Positions 1 through 5,263 of a stretch of 5,263 bases of DNA are shown piece by piece. The stretch covers positions 1-5,263 of the forward strand of contig CANFIE010000307.1 in NCBI GenBank assembly GCA_947446625.1, written 5' to 3'. The position numbers and the translations under genes are program-made. Source of the DNA: Acetobacteraceae bacterium (GTDB lineage: Bacteria > Pseudomonadota > Alphaproteobacteria > Acetobacterales > Acetobacteraceae). Under the pieces are notes generated by a model that saw only the letters and a program-made list of their open reading frames with translations, did not search any database and was not told the DNA's origin. Within the stretch, counting starts at the first letter, position 1, and each line of letters begins with the position of its first letter.

Positions 1-384
1 CTGGCGGATTATGTGCGCTGGGAGGCGCTGCTGCTGGAGGAACTGGGCTATGGGCTGGATCTTTCGGCCTGCGCCGTGAGTGGCGGGCAGGAGGATCTGG
101 CCTGGGTTTCGCCGCGTACGGGGCGGGCGGTGAGCGCGGCGGCGGGGGAGCCGTGGCGTGACCGGCTGCTGCCGCTGCCGGGGTTTATGTGGGCCGCCGA
201 GCGCGCCGGGGCCAATACCATGGCCGGGCCGGCCGAGTGGCTGGCCGGGTTGCGGCTGACCGGGCATTTTCTGGCGCGGGATGCCTTTGGCGAAGGACGG
301 AAGGCACTGCCGCCGGCCCGCGCGATGCTGCTAGACCGGCTGGCGCTGCTGGCCGTGGACCGGGGATGTGTGACTGATGGCTGA
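1..384 (+). CDS. recO: RecO, DNA repair/recombination mediator, C-terminal part (5' end outside window)
   Basis: This is the C-terminal 127 residues of RecO; the frame is open from base 1 and ends at TGA 382-384. RecO works with RecR in the RecFOR pathway. It binds ssDNA and SSB and helps load RecA at gaps. The N-terminal OB-fold is off the left edge, and what remains is the helical C-terminal domain. Recognition rests on the block beginning at base 10 (YVRWEALLLEELGYGLDLSA), followed by a 'CAVSGGQEDLAWVSPRTGRA' block and 'PWRDRLLPLPGF', which are typical of alphaproteobacterial RecO. The region has no CxxC zinc pair, as expected for this group. A GTG at 13 could be mistaken for a start, but conserved RecO sequence continues upstream of it to the edge. 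The gene overlaps parC by 8 nt, so the two are probably co-transcribed. The family call is firm; the full length cannot be seen. Confidence 0.9.
   Translation: MADYVRWEALLLEELGYGLDLSACAVSGGQEDLAWVSPRTGRAVSAAAGEPWRDRLLPLPGFMWAAERAGANTMAGPAEWLAGLRLTGHFLARDAFGEGRKALPPARAMLLDRLALLAVDRGCVTDG
362..366 (+). promoter_or_regulatory. Probable ribosome binding site of parC, inside recO
   Basis: A GGGGA purine run ends 10 nt before the parC ATG at 377 and lies within the last codons of recO. It is a modest Shine-Dalgarno match with slightly long spacing. An in-frame TGA at 371-373 excludes any start further upstream in the parC frame, so the ATG at 377 is the most 5' start possible. The recO stop lies inside the first codons of parC, so ribosomes ending recO could feed parC initiation. 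Confidence 0.5.
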
Positions 385-2611
385 TGATGTGACGACCACC
401 CCCGAAGGCGGGCATGTGCGGGATACCCGCCTGGCCGATGCGCTGGGCGAGCGGTATTTGGCCTATGCCATGTCCACCATCACGTCGCGGTCTCTGCCGG
501 ATGTGCGGGATGGGCTGAAGCCGGTGCATCGGCGGCTGCTATGGGCCATGCACCAGCTGAAGCTGGACCCGGATGCGGGGTTCAAGAAATGCGCCCGTAT
601 CGTGGGCGATGTGATGGGTAAGTATCACCCGCATGGTGACAGCAGCATCTACGAGGCGCTGGTTCGGCAGGCGCAGGATTTCGCCGCGCGATACCCGCTG
701 GTGGATGGCCAGGGCAATTTTGGCAATATCGACGGCGATAACGCCGCGGCCATGCGTTACACTGAGGCACGGCTGACCGATGTGGCGCAGGCGATGCTGG
801 CGGGCATCGACGAGGATACGGTTGATTTCCGCGCCACCTATGATGGCGAGGAGAATGAGCCGGTGGTGCTGCCGGCGGCCTTCCCCAACCTGTTGGCCAA
901 TGGCGCGAGCGGCATTGCCGTGGGCATGGCGACGAGCATTCCGCCGCATAATGCCGGGGAGCTGTGCGCGGCGGCGCTGGAACTGGTGCGCAACCCGGCG
1001 GCCACGGTGGATGACCTGCTGAAGCATATTCCGGGGCCGGATTTCCCCACGGGCGGGATTCTGGTGGAGCCGAAGGCGGCGATCCGCGAGGCGTATGAGA
1101 CCGGGCGCGGTGGGTTCCGCATGCGGGCGCGCTGGCACAAGGAAGACGCCAAGCAGGGCACCTGGCGGATCATCGTGACCGAGATTCCGTACCAGGTGCA
1201 GAAGTCGAAGTTGATTGAGCAGATTGCGCTGCTGCTGGACGAGAAGAAGTTGCCGCTGCTGGCGGATATCCGCGACGAGAGCACCGATGTGATCCGGCTG
1301 GTGATTGAGCCGAAGAGCCGCACGGTGGACCCGGCGGTGCTGATGGAGACGATGTTTCGGGCGACGCAGTTGGAAAGCCGCTTCAGCCTGAACATGAACG
1401 TGCTGGATGCCGACCGGACACCCCGGGTGATGGGGCTGGGCCAGGTGCTGCGGGCCTGGCTGGACCATCGGCATGTGGTGCTGGTGCGGCGGAGCGAGCA
1501 TCGGCTGGCGGCGATTGCGCGGCGGCTGGAGATTCTGGACGGGTACCTGATTGTGTACCTGAACCTGGACGAGGTGATCCGCATTGTCCGCGAGGAGGAC
1601 AAGCCGAAGGAGGCGCTGATGGCGACCTTCAGCCTGACCGAGGTGCAGGCCAATGCGATCCTCGACATGCGGTTGCGGGCGCTGCGCAAGCTGGAAGAGA
1701 TGGAGATCCGCAAGGAGCACCGGAAGCTTTCCGCCGAGCAGAAGGCATTGCAGGGCCTGCTGAGCAGCGATGCGAAGCGCTGGGCCGCCATTGCCGCCGA
1801 ACTGGAGGAGACGCGCCGGAAGTTTGGCGATGGCGCGCTGGGCAATAGGCGGACCGAGGCCGGGGTGCTGCTGCCGGCGGTGCTGATTGACGAGGCCAGC
1901 TTTGTGGAGCGGGAGCCGATTACGGTGATCCTCTCGGAGAAGGGCTGGGTGCGGGCGCAGAAGGGGCATGTGGCCGAGGATGCCGAGCTGCGCTTCAAGG
2001 AAGGCGACGGGCTGCATACCTGGCTGCATGCCGAGACGACGGACCGCATTGTGCTGTTTGCCAGCAACGGCAAGGCCTACACGCTGAAGGCCGAGCTGAT
2101 TCCGCGCGGCCGGGGCGATGGCCAGCCGGTGCGGCTGCTGCTGGATATCGGCACGGATGACAGCATCCTCACCGCGCATGTGCACAAGGATGCCACGCGG
2201 TTTCTGCTGGCCAGCGAGGATGGCAAGGGCTTTTTGGTGAAGGGCGAGGAGATGCTGGCCGAGAAGCGCACCGGCAAGCAGGTGCTGGTGCCCGAGGTGG
2301 GCAAGCGCGCCATGCTGTGCGTGCCGGCCGAGGGCGATACCGTGGCGGTGATTGGCAGCAACCGGAAGCTGCTGGTGTTTCCGGCCGAGCAATTGCCGGA
2401 GATGACGCGCGGGCGCGGCGTGCAGTTGCAGACCTACCGCGATGGTGGGCTGGCCGATGTGCAGGTGTTTGAGGCCAAGGTGGGGCTGCGCTGGAAATAC
2501 GGTAGCGGCACGCGGCAGGAGACGGATTTGCGCGAATGGCGTGGCAACCGGGCCGGCGCGGGCAAGCAGCCGCCGCAGGGCTTTCCGCGCAGCAACCGGT
2601 TTGAGGGGTAG
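377..2611 (+). CDS. parC: DNA topoisomerase IV subunit A (ParC)
   Basis: This complete 744-residue protein is close to the length of E. coli ParC (752). It is the DNA-cleaving subunit of topoisomerase IV, which with ParE decatenates daughter chromosomes and relaxes supercoils in the cytoplasm. The breakage-reunion domain covers roughly residues 20-490. It includes 'SRSLPDVRDGLKPVHRR' (37-53), 'KYHPHGDSSIYEALV' (82-96), 'PLVDGQGNFGN' (107-117) and the catalytic tyrosine Y128 in AAMRYTEARL. I180 in 'GASGIAVGMAT' matches the DNA-intercalating isoleucine of type IIA enzymes. The beta-pinwheel C-terminal domain begins near residue 512. It has no canonical GyrA box; the nearest motif is 'TRGRGVQLQ' (677-685), which with the short tail favours ParC over GyrA. 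The quinolone positions S89 and E93 (E. coli ParC S80 and E84) carry the usual sensitive-type residues. The start at 377 is fixed by an in-frame stop just upstream. parE is not in the window. Confidence 0.96.
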   Translation: MADDVTTTPEGGHVRDTRLADALGERYLAYAMSTITSRSLPDVRDGLKPVHRRLLWAMHQLKLDPDAGFKKCARIVGDVMGKYHPHGDSSIYEALVRQAQDFAARYPLVDGQGNFGNIDGDNAAAMRYTEARLTDVAQAMLAGIDEDTVDFRATYDGEENEPVVLPAAFPNLLANGASGIAVGMATSIPPHNAGELCAAALELVRNPAATVDDLLKHIPGPDFPTGGILVEPKAAIREAYETGRGGFRMRARWHKEDAKQGTWRIIVTEIPYQVQKSKLIEQIALLLDEKKLPLLADIRDESTDVIRLVIEPKSRTVDPAVLMETMFRATQLESRFSLNMNVLDADRTPRVMGLGQVLRAWLDHRHVVLVRRSEHRLAAIARRLEILDGYLIVYLNLDEVIRIVREEDKPKEALMATFSLTEVQANAILDMRLRALRKLEEMEIRKEHRKLSAEQKALQGLLSSDAKRWAAIAAELEETRRKFGDGALGNRRTEAGVLLPAVLIDEASFVEREPITVILSEKGWVRAQKGHVAEDAELRFKEGDGLHTWLHAETTDRIVLFASNGKAYTLKAELIPRGRGDGQPVRLLLDIGTDDSILTAHVHKDATRFLLASEDGKGFLVKGEEMLAEKRTGKQVLVPEVGKRAMLCVPAEGDTVAVIGSNRKLLVFPAEQLPEMTRGRGVQLQTYRDGGLADVQVFEAKVGLRWKYGSGTRQETDLREWRGNRAGAGKQPPQGFPRSNRFEG

Positions 2612-2624
2612 GGCTGGGCTACAG

Positions 2625-2648
2625 CGGGCGCCGGTTTGGCGGTGCCTG
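2625..2648 (+). terminator. Weak candidate hairpin terminator between convergent parC and bpt
   Basis: In the 42-nt gap between the two stop codons, bases 2625-2633 can pair with 2640-2648. This gives a 9-bp, mostly G-C stem with two G-U pairs and a 6-nt loop (GTTTGG). A second small hairpin (GGGC-TTCA-GCCC, 2649-2660) follows directly and overlaps the bpt stop. Neither is followed by a T-run in either direction, so classical intrinsic termination is doubtful. On the minus strand the two G-U pairs become C-A mismatches, so the structure would serve parC better than bpt. It could instead protect the 3' end or be chance pairing in GC-rich DNA. Confidence 0.3.
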
Positions 2649-2653
2649 GGGCT

Positions 2654-3424
2654 TCAGCCCGCGGTGGCGGGTTGGGCCGGGGTGGCTTCCAGCAGGGTGT
2701 CGTCGGCGGCGAGTTCGCGCCAGGCGCCGCCGAGCAGGACTTCGCTGGGCTGGAAGCGGGCCTTGTAGGACATCTTGCGGCTCTCGGGCACCCAATAGCC
2801 CAGGTACACATAGGGCAGGCCCAGGGCGCGGGCGCGGTCCACCAGCCAGAGGATGGCCAGGGTGCCGAGGCTGCGGCGCGTCTCATCCGGGCTGAAGAAG
2901 CTGTATACTGCGGAAAGGCCGTCGCCGAGCCAGTCGGTCAGGCAGGCGCCGAGGAGCTTGTCATCCGGCGTGCGGAACTCGACCACGCCGCTGGTGATGG
3001 GCGTGTCCTCGACCATGGCGCGGTAGTCGTAGAAGCCCATCGCGGCCATGTCGCCATCGCCGTGCCGGGCGCGCTGGTAGCGCTGGAACAGAGCGAATTG
3101 CTCGGCGGTGGCGCGGGCCGGCATCTCGGCGCCGAAAATGTCGGGGTTCAGCTTGCTGATCTTGCGCTGGGCGCGGTTGGGCTGGAAGGCGGCCACCCGG
3201 ATGCGGATGGGGATGCAGGCGTTGCAGCCCGGGCAGACCGGGGAATAGGCAATGTTGTGGCTGCGGCGGAAGCCGGCGCGGGAGAGGCGGTCATGCAGCG
3301 CCTCGGCATCGGGGCCGGCGAGTTCGGTCACGACCTTCCGCTCGGTCCTGCCGGCCAGATAGGGGCAGGGCAGCGGGGCCGTGGTGTAGAAGAATTGCGG
3401 GCGGCGGTTGGGTCGTTGCAGCAT
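2654..3424 (-). CDS. bpt: Aspartate/glutamate leucyltransferase (Bpt, bacterial ATE family)
   Basis: This complete 256-residue protein belongs to the bacterial aminoacyl-tRNA-protein transferase family. Known members move Leu from Leu-tRNA onto proteins with N-terminal Asp or Glu, creating an N-degron read by ClpS and degraded by ClpAP in the cytoplasm. The N-terminal ATE domain shows 'QFFYTTAPLPCPYLAGRTER' (10-29) and 'NIAYSPVCPGCNACIPIR' (57-74), with cysteines C20, C64, C67 and C70, a cluster typical of the family. The C-terminal acyltransferase-like domain carries 'SLGTLAILWLVDRARALGLP' (185-204) and 'YVYLGYWVPESRKMSYKARF' (205-224). Length is normal. The ATG at 3422-3424 is the only credible start: the frame meets a stop at 3458-3460 with no start codon between. 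The Shine-Dalgarno is weak (a GGGCCGGA-like run directly before the ATG). The gene lies 67 nt downstream of the acylase on the same strand and converges with parC. An Arg-specific ATE is less likely given the bacterial Bpt-type sequence, but specificity is inferred. Confidence 0.93.
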   Translation of the reverse strand: MLQRPNRRPQFFYTTAPLPCPYLAGRTERKVVTELAGPDAEALHDRLSRAGFRRSHNIAYSPVCPGCNACIPIRIRVAAFQPNRAQRKISKLNPDIFGAEMPARATAEQFALFQRYQRARHGDGDMAAMGFYDYRAMVEDTPITSGVVEFRTPDDKLLGACLTDWLGDGLSAVYSFFSPDETRRSLGTLAILWLVDRARALGLPYVYLGYWVPESRKMSYKARFQPSEVLLGGAWRELAADDTLLEATPAQPATAG

Positions 3425-3452
3425 TCCGGCCCAGTGTCGTCGGGCGGGGCGT

Positions 3453-3490
3453 TGGAATCAACCACCCGCTTGGGGGTGGCGACAATTCCA
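3453..3490 (-). repeat. Two-part inverted repeat in the acylase-bpt gap; possible terminator or mRNA 3'-end structure
   Basis: Outer arms TGGAAT (3453-3458) and ATTCCA (3485-3490) are perfect reverse complements. Inside them CCACCC (3462-3467) and GGGTGG (3474-3479) form a second 6-bp stem around a 6-nt loop. In the minus-strand transcript a G-U pair (3480 with 3461) extends the inner stem to 7 bp, giving 13 pairs in all with a 4 x 2 internal loop. The structure begins 1 nt after the acylase stop codon and fills more than half of the 67-nt gap before bpt. Only scattered Us follow it, so it is not a textbook intrinsic terminator. Partial termination, protection of the acylase mRNA 3' end, an RNA-processing site or a protein-binding dyad are all possible. 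The dyad is plainly present; its role is inference. Confidence 0.7.
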
Positions 3491-3491
3491 T

Positions 3492-5263
3492 TCAGGGCGA
3501 GAGGCTGAGGCGGCCGGAGATGGCCTCTGGCTCGCGGGTCAGGCGGAGCGGTTCGCCGTCTCGCCAGCGTTCCAACTGGTTGCCCCAATGCGGGGAAAGC
3601 GGGTGGCCGGATTGGCCTGTCGCGATGATGGCCAGGGTGGTCTCGGGGTTGGCCAGGTCTGCCACCAGGCGCAGGCCGGCGCCGTGGACATGGCGGAAGC
3701 TGCCGCCGCGCATGCCGCCGCGATTGATGGTTTCGCCGTCTCCGGCGGTGACGGCTTCCAGCCGGGTGAGGCGGCCGAGGAGGGGGATGGCGCTGAGGAA
3801 GGGATGGTCGAAGCGGGCGATGTGCTGGCTGCCCCAGCGCCAGGCCACGGGGTCTCGGCCGGCGCTGGCCTGGAGTTCGGTGACCGCCTGGTCCAGCGCG
3901 CGGGCGGCCAGGGTGGCGCAATTGCCGCCACACCAGCGGGCGGCCAGGGCGGGTTGGGTCAGCAGGCTGGCAATGAACTCGGCGCGGTGGCCCCATTCGC
4001 CGGCCGGCATGCCGCCAGCGGCCTGGGCCAGGGTGGCGAAGTGATGCGCCCAGGCGTTGAAGATCAGCGGCTGCGGCAGGGGGGCGGCCATGTCGCCGTC
4101 CCAGGCGGTCAGCAGGTTCAGCGCCACGGCGGCGGCGCCGGTGGGGTGCAGGCCGCGCAGCAGGCCGCCTTCGGCCAGGGCGGTGCGGGCGAGCAGGGAG
4201 ACGCTGTCCATCTGGATGGCGGCCATGGCGGTGGCGTCGAGCTTGCCGGCGGCTTCCAGGCGTTCACCGATGCGGCGGAAGCGGTCCTCGCCGAACCAGT
4301 CGCGGCCCATGAAGACCGGGAAGTTTGGCGGCGCGGTGCGGTTGTTGCCATTGGCCAGGGCTTCGCTGGCCGGGTTTTCGGTGGCGGGCAGGGCCTCGGG
4401 GGCGGCGAAGCCGGTCCAGTCGTGGCTGCCATCATGTCCGGGGACGGGCTGGCTGCCGTCTCCGGCGCGGCGCAGCGGCACGCGGCCGGTGGTGAACATG
4501 CCGATACTGCCCGCGGCGTCGGCGGCGATGAGGTTCTGCACCGGGCTGGAGATGGCGGCGGCGGCGGTGCGGGCCTCGGCCAGGGTATGGGCGCGGTTGA
4601 GGGCGAGCAGGCCGGCGGCGGCGGTGTCTCCGGCGGCGAGGCCGGCCGAGGCGAGGGCGAGGATGCGGCCGTTATGGCTGGGGTCGAGGTCGGAGATCAC
4701 CGGGCCGTGGCGGGTTTCGCGCACGCGGAGTTCCACCGGCTCGGCGCCGCGGACCAGGATGCGTTCCTCGGCAACGCCGAAGGGGCGGGGGCCGTCGGGG
4801 GTTTCGTAGAGGTCGGTGCCGGCGGGGCGTTCGATGAAGAGGTCCTGCGTGTCGGCGCCGTTATTGGTGAAGCCCCAGGCCAGGCGTTCATTGCGGCCGA
4901 TGACGATGAAGGGCACGCCGGGGCTGGTAGCGCCGGCCAGCATGCGGCCGCCCGGGAGATCGATGCGGGCGAGGTACCAGAGGATGGGGGCGCTGAAGCC
5001 CAGATGCGGGTCATTCGCCAGCAAGGGGCGGCCAGTGGCGCTGCGGCTGCCGGTGACCGCCCAGGAATTGCTGGCGGAATCGGGCAAGGTGAAGGGCTCG
5101 GGGAAGCGGGGCAGCAGGGCGGCGAGGCGGCTGAGGTGCGCGGCTTCCGGTAATGCACCCTGGCGCTGGGGGGCGGCTTCGGGCGCGGGCTCGGCGGCGG
5201 GCGGCGTGGGCAGCGGGGCGGCGAAGGGCCAGTCGGGCCGGCCGGGGCCGGGCTGGGCGGGCC
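3492..5263 (-). CDS. Penicillin acylase family protein (Ntn hydrolase, peptidase S45), 5' end outside window
   Basis: The visible part is about 589 codons, open to the right edge and ending at TGA 3492-3494. Family members are secreted or periplasmic amidases that cleave themselves into alpha and beta chains; substrates include beta-lactams and acyl-homoserine lactones. The beta chain should start at the Ser at 5070-5072 (ASNSWAVTGSRSATGRPLLA), giving 526 residues (E. coli penicillin G acylase beta is about 557). Counting from that Ser, H23 lies in 'LANDPHLGF', D74 and D77 in 'GADTQDL' match the calcium ligands, and N243-N244 in 'NGNNR' match the oxyanion Asn. Further family blocks are 'RETRHGPVISD', 'GDGETINRGG' and 'TGQSGHPLSPHW'. 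Upstream of the Ser lies a Pro/Ala-rich stretch. The visible part has only two cysteines, in 'WCGGNC', possibly a disulfide. A TTG at 5087 is not the start, because coding sequence continues upstream. The alpha chain and any signal peptide are off the edge. Substrate cannot be assigned. Confidence 0.9.
   Translation of the reverse strand, partial: PAQPGPGRPDWPFAAPLPTPPAAEPAPEAAPQRQGALPEAAHLSRLAALLPRFPEPFTLPDSASNSWAVTGSRSATGRPLLANDPHLGFSAPILWYLARIDLPGGRMLAGATSPGVPFIVIGRNERLAWGFTNNGADTQDLFIERPAGTDLYETPDGPRPFGVAEERILVRGAEPVELRVRETRHGPVISDLDPSHNGRILALASAGLAAGDTAAAGLLALNRAHTLAEARTAAAAISSPVQNLIAADAAGSIGMFTTGRVPLRRAGDGSQPVPGHDGSHDWTGFAAPEALPATENPASEALANGNNRTAPPNFPVFMGRDWFGEDRFRRIGERLEAAGKLDATAMAAIQMDSVSLLARTALAEGGLLRGLHPTGAAAVALNLLTAWDGDMAAPLPQPLIFNAWAHHFATLAQAAGGMPAGEWGHRAEFIASLLTQPALAARWCGGNCATLAARALDQAVTELQASAGRDPVAWRWGSQHIARFDHPFLSAIPLLGRLTRLEAVTAGDGETINRGGMRGGSFRHVHGAGLRLVADLANPETTLAIIATGQSGHPLSPHWGNQLERWRDGEPLRLTREPEAISGRLSLSP

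Noticed and set aside
13..15. GTG as the start codon of the first gene
   Set aside because: Conserved RecO sequence continues upstream of it to base 1, and a start here would remove the entire OB-fold.
539..2392. A 617-codon open frame on the minus strand opposite parC
   Set aside because: The product is rich in Arg, His, Gln and Leu with no family motif. It mirrors the strong codon bias of parC, so it is a shadow frame.
3291..3491. A small minus-strand frame starting at an ATG just after the acylase stop (66 codons)
   Set aside because: It runs into bpt in another frame, has Pro/Arg-rich random-looking content, and its 5' end is the inverted repeat itself.
2636..3508. A 290-codon open frame on the plus strand opposite bpt
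   Set aside because: The Gly/Ala-rich translation has no domain and lies over a full-length, clearly recognisable Bpt on the other strand.
4547..4630. GGC/GCG trinucleotide runs resembling a microsatellite
   Set aside because: They encode Ala-rich helices of the acylase in the correct frame and are imperfect, so codon bias explains them.
5085..5087. TTG as the start codon of the acylase gene
   Set aside because: It sits only five codons before the catalytic Ser and would remove the whole alpha chain. The frame stays open and plausible to the window edge, so this codon is an internal Leu.
3408..5153. A 581-codon open frame on the plus strand opposite the acylase gene
   Set aside because: Its translation is a low-complexity Gly/Ala/Gln-rich sequence with no recognisable domain, and the opposite strand encodes a clear penicillin acylase. 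Long antisense open frames are expected in DNA this GC-rich.

Overview
The window is very GC-rich and comes from a bacterial chromosome. It is tightly packed with housekeeping-type genes. RecO and ParC are of alphaproteobacterial type, an aspartate/glutamate leucyltransferase (Bpt) is present, and recO lies directly against parC. This suggests an alphaproteobacterium, most likely Rhodospirillales/Acetobacteraceae-like. That placement is an inference from protein style and gene order; no marker in the window proves it.

Layout, left to right: (1) 1-384, plus strand: the C-terminal half of recO, cut by the left edge. (2) 377-2611, plus strand: complete parC (topoisomerase IV subunit A), overlapping recO by 8 nt. 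(3) 2612-2653: a 42-nt gap between convergent genes, holding a GC-rich hairpin without a T-run. (4) 2654-3424, minus strand: complete bpt. (5) 3425-3491: a 67-nt gap almost filled by a two-part inverted repeat. (6) 3492-5263, minus strand: a penicillin-acylase-family (Ntn hydrolase, peptidase S45) gene, cut by the right edge. It shows the whole beta chain, the Ser nucleophile and a Pro/Ala-rich stretch before it.

How they work together: recO and parC look like one plus-strand transcription unit with coupled translation, serving recombinational repair and chromosome decatenation. The acylase and bpt lie in the same direction on the minus strand and may be co-transcribed, but the hairpin between them could separate or unequally weight their expression. 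No functional link between an N-degron transferase and a presumably exported amidase is evident.

I found no mobile element, CRISPR array, RNA gene or phage sequence, and no gene of unknown family. This is an ordinary core-genome stretch. The features most worth a second look are the inverted repeat between the acylase and bpt, and the Pro/Ala-rich segment and lone Cys pair of the acylase.
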